Shown: positions 1 to 6,040, numbered from the stretch's first letter. The stretch is DNA of 12,062 nucleotides from Nitrospirota bacterium (GCA_021815285.1 JAKAHE010000046.1:1-12062), one strand, 5' to 3'. A program made the numbers and translations. The notes: generated by a model not told the origin, from the sequence alone.

Positions 1-515
1 CGCTTTTCCACGAATTCCTCGAAGAGCCAGTTATAGCCTTCGGGCGTTGTGGTGATGAACGCCTGGAGTTTTTTTGCCTCCGGATGCCTGATGCGCGAGA
101 TCAATATCTCCCACGCCTCGCGCGAAACCATTGCGCCCTCGTCTATCCCGGCCCAGGCGAGGCTTGGTCCCTTGAGATGTTCAGGAGAGTCCGCCGATCG
201 GAACATGATCCTCGAACCCCACGGAAGCATCAGGTTCATGCTTGACCTGCGCCACTTGTATGCGATGCCCGCACGGTCGAGTATCTCAAGAAAGACCGGC
301 AGGGTGGCGTCATCGAGCATGCCGTAAGTCGGAGCCACTACCATGCCGGGCAGCCCGCGGTTTATCACCGAGAGCCTTATCGCCTCGTGGCATCCGGCAT
401 ATGTCTTTCCGGAGCCGTATCCGCCGACGTACGCCTTGTATTTGGAGCGTGAGCGGTGGAAGACCGCCTGGGCCGGGAGCATCCTGTATTTTATGCCCAG
501 CCTGCGGAAGCTCAA
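1..515 (-). CDS. Phage terminase large subunit, N-terminal ATPase part (partial at window edge)
   Basis: This is the motor subunit that packages phage DNA into the prohead. Only about 171 N-terminal residues are present; the gene continues past base 1, so the C-terminal nuclease domain is not seen. Visible motifs are Walker A GGYGSGKT (residues 31-38), a Walker B stretch LAWAGIDE ending in Asp125-Glu126, and the coupling motif ITTTPEG (154-160) followed by YNW, an order typical of terminase ATPases. The start is taken as TTG at 515: the upstream gene stops with a TGA that overlaps it (ATTGA), an AAGAGG lies 7 bases upstream, and an in-frame stop lies just before. ATG at 482 (residue 12) is the alternative. 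Walker A plus the TTTP motif make a host metabolic ATPase unlikely. The family is firm; the subfamily (Terminase_6-like or other) is not resolved. Confidence 0.88.
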   Translation of the reverse strand, partial: MSFRRLGIKYRMLPAQAVFHRSRSKYKAYVGGYGSGKTYAGCHEAIRLSVINRGLPGMVVAPTYGMLDDATLPVFLEILDRAGIAYKWRRSSMNLMLPWGSRIMFRSADSPEHLKGPSLAWAGIDEGAMVSREAWEILISRIRHPEAKKLQAFITTTPEGYNWLFEEFVEK

Positions 516-835
516 TCCTCAGCCTCTTCCGCAGCCTGCGTACCGGAGCCGTCGGTCTCTCCGTCCGGGTCTTCCCACCTTACCACGACCTCTTCCGGCC
601 ACTCTCCCTGCGGCTCTCCGGAGAGGCCGAGGACGCTTCGTTCCCCCTGCACCGCTTCCTTGTAAGTCGAAACGAGCGATTTCATGTCAGATACCTTCAG
701 CGCCCGGTCCGCCTTCTTTTTCTTTAGGCCCGCCGAAAGCAGCGCAAGCGCGCGAAGGGCCGCGTTCTGAAATTTCCTGAAACCCGTCAGGTGTCGGTTG
801 TTTACAAACAGGCTGTCGTTTTTTGGTTGTGTCAT
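512..835 (-). CDS. Phage protein in the small-terminase position (107 aa)
   Basis: The function is not recognised from sequence alone. The protein has a basic, probably helical N-terminal half with the cluster GLKKKKADRALK around residue 40, a central helix with KEAVQGERSVLGL, and a very acidic C-terminal tail (EEAED). It ends in a 4-base overlap with the terminase large subunit start, implying translational coupling, and follows the zinc-ribbon gene by 9 bases. Its size, position directly before TerL and basic/acidic layout fit a small terminase or other DNA-packaging partner, but I see no clear helix-turn-helix, so this is inference. A weak AAGGA lies 6 bases before the ATG at 835. Confidence 0.6.
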   Translation of the reverse strand: MTQPKNDSLFVNNRHLTGFRKFQNAALRALALLSAGLKKKKADRALKVSDMKSLVSTYKEAVQGERSVLGLSGEPQGEWPEEVVVRWEDPDGETDGSGTQAAEEAED

Positions 836-844
836 TTGTTGTCC

Positions 845-1132
845 TTACGCCACTGCCTCTATGAACCAGCGCGGCGGATCCATTATTTCAATCCAGCGCC
901 ATCCGTCTTTTTTAATCATCAGGCCGAGCCTGTGCTCGTTCCACAGGGCTGAAACCCTGGCAGATTCCGTCCTATTCGCCACAGGTTTCTCCGCCGTATC
1001 GTCCGCATTTTCCGGGAAAAAATATTTCCCGCATATCGGACAGCGCGCCGCAATGTAGCTGGTTACCAGCACCCCGGAGCCGCACTTGTCGCAGGCGCGA
1101 TTTGCTCCCGGCTCCAGGCTATACTCCGTCAT
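845..1132 (-). CDS. Zinc-ribbon phage protein (95 aa)
   Basis: This small protein has two CxxC knuckles, Cys14/Cys17 (CDKC) and Cys31/Cys34 (CPIC), with 13 residues between them: a classic zinc ribbon that would bind one zinc ion. The C-terminal half is hydrophobic and aromatic (WNEHRL, DGWRWIEIMDPPRWFIEAVA). The ribbon could contact nucleic acid or protein; nothing in the sequence decides which. The ATG at 1132 lies inside the end of the upstream basic-protein gene (14-base overlap), with no strong Shine-Dalgarno, so coupled translation is likely. It is best read as an uncharacterised member of the phage module. Confidence 0.65.
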   Translation of the reverse strand: MTEYSLEPGANRACDKCGSGVLVTSYIAARCPICGKYFFPENADDTAEKPVANRTESARVSALWNEHRLGLMIKKDGWRWIEIMDPPRWFIEAVA

Positions 1133-1331
1133 TGTTTATGTCCGTCCCTGTCTTTATAATGCCCGGGTCGTAGCTCCCCTTTTCGAAGACCGCATCTTTC
1201 GCTGTTGCCTGCTTCTGCTCTTTAGCCTTGGACTTTGTAGCGGCGGCCTTGTGCGGCTTCTGAGAAGACTGCTTTACCCCGGCTGTTTTCCGGCCCGTCT
1301 TACCGGCGGAATTTCTGACTCGTGTGCTCAT
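1119..1331 (-). CDS. Lys/Ala-rich basic protein with its own Shine-Dalgarno (70 aa)
   Basis: A 70-residue protein starts at the ATG at 1331, which has a perfect AGGAGG 7 bases upstream (minus-strand reading), the best ribosome-binding site in the phage block. It is low in complexity and strongly basic: Lys, Ala, Ser, Thr and Gln dominate the first 45 residues (KTGRKTAGVK, AAATKSKAKEQK), resembling histone H1-like or other nucleic-acid-binding tails. The last 25 residues are more ordinary. The frame is open upstream and joins the helix-turn-helix coding stretch without a stop, so it may be made alone, as the C-terminal tail of a longer product, or both. Function unknown. Confidence 0.55.
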   Translation of the reverse strand: MSTRVRNSAGKTGRKTAGVKQSSQKPHKAAATKSKAKEQKQATAKDAVFEKGSYDPGIIKTGTDINNDGV

Positions 1332-1487
1332 TCTGTCGCCTCCTGTGGTTGTTCCTGGTTCTGCTGTTTTTACCATTTCCACTATATGCCGGTTCTGTAC
1401 GGCAAGCTTTGTCCTGGCCCGCGCAACATAGCTCTGGACGGTCGAGCGCGAGACGCCAATGGTCTTTGCCGTTTCCGCGTAAGACAC
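1119..1487 (-). CDS. Sigma-region-4-like helix-turn-helix stretch, reading on into the basic protein
   Basis: The open frame from GTG 1487 starts directly inside a helix-turn-helix: SYAETAKTIGVSRSTVQSY then VARARTKLA, matching the pattern of sigma-70 region 4 and ECF-type regulators (Y-REIA-x-x-LGIS-x-x-TV-x-S-x-x-x-RAR-x-KL). The first helix of such a domain lies upstream in the same frame, where LSGCRPFCALRIADG aligns with the usual LTPxQREVFxLRxxxG, but no start codon is available there. The natural N-terminus is probably the Cys-rich stretch in another frame (1382-1723). After the HTH the frame continues through EMVKTAEPGTTTGGDR into the Lys-rich protein. The GTG start itself is doubtful. 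Likely role: DNA-binding regulator of the phage module. Confidence 0.5.
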   Translation of the reverse strand: MSYAETAKTIGVSRSTVQSYVARARTKLAVQNRHIVEMVKTAEPGTTTGGDRMSTRVRNSAGKTGRKTAGVKQSSQKPHKAAATKSKAKEQKQATAKDAVFEKGSYDPGIIKTGTDINNDGV

Positions 1488-1723
1488 GCCATCTGCGATG
1501 CGGAGAGCGCAGAAAGGTCTACAGCCGGACAGGACGTCCTTGTCCGTTCCGTGTTCCAGTCCGAAAGGGAATATAAATCGGCGACCATGGCGAGGTCGGA
1601 CGGATCCATAAGCGCCTCGCGCTCGGAGTTCCGCCCGTCCTCGACTGCCGGGATAAGCTTCTTTACGTATAAACAGATTTCAATACATTTTTCATACTCG
1701 CCGCATTCCATGCAGGTCTTCAT
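1382..1723 (-). CDS. Cys-rich N-terminal half of a frameshifted phage regulator
   Basis: The ATG at 1723 has GGGAGG 5 bases upstream. The first 50 or so residues look genuinely coding: MKTCMECGEYEKCIEIC gives Cys4, Cys7, Cys13 and Cys17, a possible metal-binding cluster, followed by a helical stretch and DPSDLAMVADLYS. From about base 1580 on the frame degrades into Arg/Ser/Pro-rich sequence (TRKRQRPLASRARPSR), typical of an out-of-frame shadow, while the frame one base away reads as a sigma-region-4 HTH. I therefore read this as the front half of one gene of roughly 130 residues broken by a single-base change around 1520-1590, with the back half under the 1119-1487 entry. A sequencing or assembly error is equally possible. 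Confidence 0.5.
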   Translation of the reverse strand: MKTCMECGEYEKCIEICLYVKKLIPAVEDGRNSEREALMDPSDLAMVADLYSLSDWNTERTRTSCPAVDLSALSASQMACLTRKRQRPLASRARPSRAMLRGPGQSLPYRTGI

Positions 1724-1728
1724 GCGCG

Positions 1729-1753
1729 CCTCCCGTTTTTTGTTTACGGGAGG
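1729..1753 (-). promoter_or_regulatory. Hairpin covering the ribosome-binding site of the first phage gene
   Basis: A perfect 8-bp inverted repeat: 1729-1736 pairs with 1746-1753 (CCTCCCGT / ACGGGAGG), with a 9-base A-rich loop in the minus-strand RNA. The distal arm contains GGGAGG, the Shine-Dalgarno of the ATG at 1723. In RNA the hairpin would bury the ribosome-binding site. No U tract follows, so it does not look like a terminator. Confidence 0.5.
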
Positions 1754-1830
1754 ATACGCCGGAAGAGGCGAGGCGTATTCGGGAGGCCTTGAGAAAATAT
1801 TTTAGAAAAAGGGATTAAAGAAAGTACTTG

Positions 1831-3042
1831 CTATGAAGAGAGCAGTTCACTGCGTGCGAAGACAAGGAGCGCGGCATACGCCACGATGCAGACAATCGCA
1901 CCGGCGGCGACGGCGTCAGGCGTGCCTATGTAGTGCGCAAGCGTCCCGATGATGAGGTTGCCCACCGGGACGAAGCCCAGCATTACCAGGACGTAAAGAC
2001 TCATCACGCGGCCACGGAGCGCGTCCGGGACGACATGCTGGATTGCTGCGTTCACAGTTGAGAACTGGGTTATCATTCCCCAGCCTACGGCGACCAGGAG
2101 GGCGTACGAAATAAACGGCGTCCGCGACAGCGAAAACGCCAGGAGCGCCATGGCCGATATGAACGCGGCTGTAAAGGCTATAACCGCCTTCCTTGCGCGG
2201 TGTCCGAACGTTGCAAGCGAGAGCGATCCGGTCAATGCCCCCACTCCGGCGAACCCCATCATAATACCGAGGCCCTTTGCGCCGATATGCAGGACGTCCC
2301 GCGCGAATATCGGCATCAGCGCTATGTAAGGGATCATAAACAGGCTCGTTATTGAGATGAAGAGGATGAAATGCTTTACGACCGGCGTCCTTTTTACGTA
2401 GACCAGGCCCTCGCGCAGCTCTTTAAGCATCGGGCGCGGCTTCGGCTTTTCTTTGGGCTTCTCGAAGCGCATGATGGCCAGCATGAAGATAATCGCAAAA
2501 AACGAAAGCGCGTTCAGATAAAAACACAGGGCTATTCCCACCGCGCTTATAAGAAACCCGGCAGCGGATGGGCCGACGATACGCGCGCCGTTGAATACTG
2601 CGGAGTTGAGCGCTATGCCGTTCATAAGATCTTCGCGCCCCACCATCTCGATTATGAACGACTGTCTGCCGGGCATGTCGAAGGCGTTCACCACGCCAAG
2701 GCACCCCGCAAGAAGCAGGACGTGCCAGAACCTGACCACCCCCAGGCTCACCAGCACGCCGAGGATGGCCGCGAGCACAAGCGAAGAGGTCTGGGTAATC
2801 AGCAGAAGTCTCCGTTTGTTAATCCTGTCCGCTACAACCCCTCCCGCGAGCGAGAAAAAAAGTATGGGGAGCGAGCTCATCGCCTGGGCAAGCGAGAGAT
2901 AGAAAGCCGAGTTCGTCAGCTTAAGAACGAGCCACCCCTGAGCCATCGACTGCATCCACGTGCCGCCAAGCGAGATGGCCTGTCCGGACAGGAAGAGGCG
3001 GAAGTTCCTGTGCCTGAGCGCTCTGAAAGTTTGGAACTTCAT
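1831..3042 (-). CDS. MFS transporter, EntS-like (MFS_3) exporter family
   Basis: A 403-residue major facilitator protein, a normal length for 12 transmembrane helices. The N-terminus FRALRHRNFRLFLSGQAISLGGTWMQSMAQGWLV is the hallmark opening of the MFS_3/EntS-like group, usually proton-driven drug or siderophore exporters. The loop between helices 2 and 3 carries a GxxADRxxKRRLL motif (GGVVADRINKRRLLL). A mid-protein basic stretch (FEKPKEKPKPRP) forms the cytoplasmic loop between the two six-helix halves. The gene follows mqnD by only 8 bases with no clear Shine-Dalgarno, so it is probably translated by coupling from the menaquinone operon. The substrate is unknown; export of a quinone-pathway by-product is conceivable but unsupported. 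Confidence 0.85.
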   Translation of the reverse strand: MKFQTFRALRHRNFRLFLSGQAISLGGTWMQSMAQGWLVLKLTNSAFYLSLAQAMSSLPILFFSLAGGVVADRINKRRLLLITQTSSLVLAAILGVLVSLGVVRFWHVLLLAGCLGVVNAFDMPGRQSFIIEMVGREDLMNGIALNSAVFNGARIVGPSAAGFLISAVGIALCFYLNALSFFAIIFMLAIMRFEKPKEKPKPRPMLKELREGLVYVKRTPVVKHFILFISITSLFMIPYIALMPIFARDVLHIGAKGLGIMMGFAGVGALTGSLSLATFGHRARKAVIAFTAAFISAMALLAFSLSRTPFISYALLVAVGWGMITQFSTVNAAIQHVVPDALRGRVMSLYVLVMLGFVPVGNLIIGTLAHYIGTPDAVAAGAIVCIVAYAALLVFARSELLSS

Positions 3043-3050
3043 CTTGTTTA

Positions 3051-3935
3051 TCAGAAAAACAGCGGGGCGCGTTTTGCGGGAATAACGCCTGCCTCGGATG
3101 CCATGGAGAAGAGTTTTTCTATGGCGCGGACGCCCTCCTCGCCGAAATCGTCAGAGAATGAATTGACGTAAAGCGATATGTGGCCGTCTATTACGGAGTC
3201 ATCCATCTCCTGGGCGTGCGCCTTGATGTAGCCCGTGCATTCCGCCCTGTTCTCGCGCGCGTAGATTATGCTCCGGCGGATTGCGTCTTCTACGGCCATG
3301 ACGGTTTCCTTCCCGAGAGACCTCTTTGCCAGGATGCAGCCGAGCGGGATTGGAGCGCCTGTCTCTTTCTCCCACCACTCGCCCAGGTCGAGGAGTTTCT
3401 TAAGTCCGTAATTCTGATACGTGAACCGGCCCTCGTGTATTATAAGCCCCGCGTCAACATCTCCGCCTGCGACCGCCGGCATTATCCTGTCGAACTGCAT
3501 TACGCGGACGTCATCGAACCCGCGCCCGTAGAGCATCAGGAGGAGCTGCGCCGTGGTGTAGCGGCCAGGAATGGCGATGCTCCTGCCGCGTACGTCCTCG
3601 ATGTCCGAGTAGTCCCTGGAGACGACGAGCGGCCCGCATCCCCTGCCGAGCGCGCCGCCTGAGCGAAGCAGGCAGTAATTATCCAGGAGATATGCCGCCG
3701 CATGGAAAGATATTTTGGTGAGGTCGAGCATCTCTCCAGCCGCGGGCATTCCGGCATTGGCCGCCGTTTCGCCGGTTGAAGCCGGTCTGCCTGCCATTGC
3801 GCGAGAGTTCAGCGACTCCACGTCTTCAAGTATTTCGCGCACGGCAAAGTTCGCGGGTATCCTGCCGTGTGTCAGGGCGTAGAATATGAATGTGTCATTG
3901 GGGCATGGCGAATATCCGAGCGTAAGCGTGTTCAT
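3051..3935 (-). CDS. mqnD: 1,4-dihydroxy-6-naphthoate synthase (MqnD)
   Basis: This cytoplasmic enzyme of the futalosine menaquinone pathway converts cyclic dehypoxanthine futalosine to 1,4-dihydroxy-6-naphthoate. Diagnostic stretches are LGYSPCPNDTFIFYAL near the N-terminus, the LLRSGGALGRGCGPLVVS segment, and IPGRYTTAQLLL and GLIIHEGRFTY further on, all characteristic of MqnD. The start is ATG 3935: it overlaps the mqnB stop (ATGA) and has GGAG 5 bases upstream; the open frame further upstream lies inside mqnB. At 294 residues it is somewhat long for the family because of about 20 extra Ala/Gly-rich residues at positions 50-69. MqnA and MqnC must be encoded elsewhere. Confidence 0.95.
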   Translation of the reverse strand: MNTLTLGYSPCPNDTFIFYALTHGRIPANFAVREILEDVESLNSRAMAGRPASTGETAANAGMPAAGEMLDLTKISFHAAAYLLDNYCLLRSGGALGRGCGPLVVSRDYSDIEDVRGRSIAIPGRYTTAQLLLMLYGRGFDDVRVMQFDRIMPAVAGGDVDAGLIIHEGRFTYQNYGLKKLLDLGEWWEKETGAPIPLGCILAKRSLGKETVMAVEDAIRRSIIYARENRAECTGYIKAHAQEMDDSVIDGHISLYVNSFSDDFGEEGVRAIEKLFSMASEAGVIPAKRAPLFF

Positions 3936-4630
3936 ATTTTCTCCATAAGCTTCCTGATAACAGCCGCGCAGTTGGCGCAGGCCATTGGAATATCCCACCG
4001 GGCGCGGTCACGGTCTTCCACCATATTGCTTATACCGCGCGCCTCAACGAACGGCACGCCGTACATAAGCGAGACGTGCGCAGCAGCCGCGCCCTCCATG
4101 TTCTCGCACAGTGGATTCCAGGCCTCTTCAATCCGGGCGGCGGCTTTATCCGTCCCGGAGACGGCTGATACTGTTGCGAAAGGGCCGGAAATAATTTTAA
4201 AAGTAAATCTTAACTCTGTGATTTTACAGAATAAATCGCGGACCGGAAAGCGGTTATAGTATTTCATGTCTCCCGCTTCCACAAGCGGGATACCGGTTTT
4301 CTCAACGCCTGTGAAGCCTTCCGGAGAATGTATGCCGGTATCCGCATATATCTCTTCCGTCGCAAAACATACATCCCCGACCATGGCGCCACTGCCCGCA
4401 AACGCGCCCGCTATACCGCCCATAATGACTAATTCAGGCCGGGGGTTTTTCTCGAAATAAGCCGTCAACGCCTGTGCGGTATTTACCTGCCCCATGCCCG
4501 AGATTAGAACATCCGTTTTGCCGGAGGCGCTTCTGAAAATCGGCTTGAGCCCGGTATTTTCCTGCTCCCAGGCCTCGCCTTCCATGAACGGCGCGGCTTC
4601 AGGCTCTGTGGCAAAGACTACAAGTATCAT
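3932..4630 (-). CDS. mqnB: Futalosine hydrolase (MqnB)
   Basis: A nucleosidase of the purine nucleoside phosphorylase/MTAN fold that removes hypoxanthine from futalosine to give dehypoxanthine futalosine. It is 232 residues, a normal size. Family marks are the ISGMGQVNTAQAL segment, the MGGIAGAF segment, and the NMEGAAAAHVSLMYGVPFVEARGISN region with the active-site Glu of the MEGAA motif, followed by the RWDIPMA segment found in futalosine hydrolases rather than generic MTANs. Pairing with mqnD makes the assignment firm. ATG 4630 has AGGG 6 bases upstream and lies about 13 bases downstream of a predicted transcription start. It is the first gene of mqnB-mqnD-MFS. Confidence 0.93.
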   Translation of the reverse strand: MILVVFATEPEAAPFMEGEAWEQENTGLKPIFRSASGKTDVLISGMGQVNTAQALTAYFEKNPRPELVIMGGIAGAFAGSGAMVGDVCFATEEIYADTGIHSPEGFTGVEKTGIPLVEAGDMKYYNRFPVRDLFCKITELRFTFKIISGPFATVSAVSGTDKAAARIEEAWNPLCENMEGAAAAHVSLMYGVPFVEARGISNMVEDRDRARWDIPMACANCAAVIRKLMEKI

Positions 4631-4649
4631 AGCATACCCTAAAGTTTAA

Positions 4650-4679
4650 AGAATAGCACCACGGGCGTTGCCAAGTCAA
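4650..4679 (-). promoter_or_regulatory. Sigma-70-type promoter for mqnB-mqnD-MFS
   Basis: Read on the minus strand: -35 TTGACT (4679-4674), an 18-base spacer, and -10 TATTCT (4655-4650). Transcription would begin near 4643, leaving a short leader with the AGGG ribosome-binding site before ATG 4630. The -35 is a mirror image of the folK -35. Confidence 0.55.
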
Positions 4680-4691
4680 AAGAAAAAGACG

Positions 4692-4704
4692 GAACCACGG
4701 GTTC
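4692..4704. promoter_or_regulatory. Small palindrome between divergent promoters (possible operator)
   Basis: GAACC-ACG-GGTTC is a perfect 5-bp palindrome with a 3-base centre. It sits between the -35 boxes of the mqnB and folK promoters. Its core ACCACGGG (4694-4701) recurs as a direct repeat at 4658-4665, inside the mqnB promoter spacer. The placement suits a regulator of one or both operons, but the arms are short and chance is possible. Confidence 0.3.
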
Positions 4705-4714
4705 ACAGGTTTCA

Positions 4715-4743
4715 TTGACTTTAGACATTTTTCGTGCTGTAAT
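4715..4743 (+). promoter_or_regulatory. Extended -10 promoter for folK-panC, giving a leaderless start
   Basis: -35 TTGACT (4715-4720), a 17-base spacer, and -10 TGTAAT (4738-4743) preceded by TGC, an extended -10. The expected transcription start, about 7 bases after the -10, falls at or next to the A of the folK ATG at 4750. There is no Shine-Dalgarno before that ATG, consistent with a leaderless mRNA. Confidence 0.6.
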
Positions 4744-4749
4744 TTGGCC

Positions 4750-5214
4750 ATGAAGGCGTATATCGGGCTCGGCTCCAATCTTGGAAACCGCAAGGAGAAT
4801 ATACAAAAGGCCGTAGGGATGCTGGAGAAGTCTCCGGGGATAAGGGTGGTGAAACTTTCCCCGTTTTACGAGACGGAGCCGGTGGGAGACGTGCCGCAGG
4901 GGAAGTTCATAAACGCTGTCGCGGAAGTTTATACGGCCCTTTTCCCGCCCGGGCTTCTCGCCGTGTGCAGAAATATCGAGAATGCGCTTGGCCGGGTCCG
5001 GACGGTGAAGTGGGGGCCACGGACGATAGACCTCGACGTCCTGCTCTACGGCGAAGATATAATACAGACCGCGGAGCTCACAGTTCCGCACCCCCTGATG
5101 CACGAGAGGGAGTTTGTCCTGAGACCGCTCTCCGACATCGCCCCGGACGCATACCACCCGGTATTGAAAAAGACGGTGCAGGAGATACTGGAAGGGCTGC
5201 ATGAAAATCATTAA
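4750..5214 (+). CDS. folK: 2-amino-4-hydroxy-6-hydroxymethyldihydropteridine pyrophosphokinase (HPPK)
   Basis: HPPK transfers pyrophosphate from ATP to 6-hydroxymethyl-7,8-dihydropterin, in the cytoplasm, just before dihydropteroate synthase in folate synthesis. It is 154 residues, the usual length. Family marks are YIGLGSNLGNR at residues 4-14, SPFYETEPVG (37-46), the KWGPRTIDLDVLLYG signature (87-101) with the two Mg-binding Asp at 94 and 96, and the VPHPLMHEREFVLRPLSDIAPD segment (112-133). ATG 4750 is preferred over the in-frame TTG at 4744 because HPPKs start two to four residues before YIGLGSN and TTG 4744 lies at the edge of the -10 box. It overlaps panC by 14 bases. Confidence 0.95.
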   Translation: MKAYIGLGSNLGNRKENIQKAVGMLEKSPGIRVVKLSPFYETEPVGDVPQGKFINAVAEVYTALFPPGLLAVCRNIENALGRVRTVKWGPRTIDLDVLLYGEDIIQTAELTVPHPLMHEREFVLRPLSDIAPDAYHPVLKKTVQEILEGLHENH

Positions 5215-6040
5215 ATCCATCTCCGAGATGCAGGCATTTTCTTGCGAAGCCCGCTCCACCGGAGAGACGATAGGCTTCGTCCCTACGATGGGATACCTGC
5301 ACGAAGGGCATATGTCGCTCGCGCGGGAGGCTAAAGCCAAAAACGCGAAATCCGTCCTTTCGATATTCGTAAATCCTACACAGTTCGGGCCTTCGGAAGA
5401 CTTCGCGGCATATCCGCGCGACATGGACGGCGACCTTGAGAAATGCGAGAAGGCCCGCGTTGACGCCGTTTTTGTCCCGGACGCCGGCGAGATGTATCCG
5501 GACGGTTTTTCCACGCATGTAGATGTCGCGGGCGTAACGGATGTCATGGAGGGAATCAGGCGTCCCGGACATTTCCGGGGAGTGGCTACGGTCGTCCTGA
5601 AACTCTTCAACGCCGTCATGCCCGACCGGGCCTACTTCGGACAGAAGGATTACCAGCAGACCGTCGTGATACGGCGCATGACGCGGGATTTGAACCTTGA
5701 CATGGAGGTAGTCGTCATGCCGACGGTGCGCGATCCGGACGGCCTTGCCATGAGTTCGCGCAACGCATATCTCTCCGGGCCTGAGCGCGCCGCCGCCCCG
5801 GTAATCTACAAGGCGCTCTCGGAGGCCGGGAAGCTATATAACACCGGAGAGAGAAGCGCCGGGGTTATTGCCGCTAAGGTGCGGGAGGTCATAGGCGGCG
5901 AGCCGATGGTGAATATAGAATATGCGGAGGTTTCGGACGCGGAGACGCTGGCCCCGCTTCGGCAGATTCAGACGGGCGCTGTTCTGGCCGTCGCCGCGCG
6001 CATCGGGAAGACAAGGCTGATTGACAATATCCTCCTGTGA
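5201..6040 (+). CDS. panC: Pantothenate synthetase (pantoate-beta-alanine ligase)
   Basis: PanC joins D-pantoate and beta-alanine with ATP through a pantoyl-adenylate, the last step of pantothenate synthesis. It is 279 residues, normal for the family. Motifs in order: PTMGYLHEGHMSL with the HxGH nucleotide-binding motif at 34-37, FVNPTQFGPSEDFAAYPRD (56-74), RPGHFRGVATVVLKLFN (121-137), FGQKDYQQ (146-153), and MSSRNAYLS (184-192), the counterpart of the KMSKS loop. All expected active-site segments are present, so it should be active. ATG 5201 lies within the end of folK, and the pair is probably co-transcribed and translationally coupled. The stop at 6040 is followed by a separate promoter. 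Confidence 0.96.
   Translation: MKIIKSISEMQAFSCEARSTGETIGFVPTMGYLHEGHMSLAREAKAKNAKSVLSIFVNPTQFGPSEDFAAYPRDMDGDLEKCEKARVDAVFVPDAGEMYPDGFSTHVDVAGVTDVMEGIRRPGHFRGVATVVLKLFNAVMPDRAYFGQKDYQQTVVIRRMTRDLNLDMEVVVMPTVRDPDGLAMSSRNAYLSGPERAAAPVIYKALSEAGKLYNTGERSAGVIAAKVREVIGGEPMVNIEYAEVSDAETLAPLRQIQTGAVLAVAARIGKTRLIDNILL

Noticed and set aside
1754..1778. Terminator for the MFS operon formed by ATACGCC / GGCGTAT
   Set aside because: The 7-bp stem has no following T tract on the minus strand, so it is more likely leader structure of the phage module or chance.
2371..3171. A 266-codon plus-strand frame opposite the MFS gene
   Set aside because: It is rich in Arg, His, Pro and Glu without family features, and the minus-strand MFS protein fully explains the stretch. 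It is an antisense shadow.
4639..5619. A 326-codon minus-strand frame across the promoter region, folK and panC
   Set aside because: It crosses a divergent promoter region and two firmly identified genes on the other strand, and has no recognisable domain.
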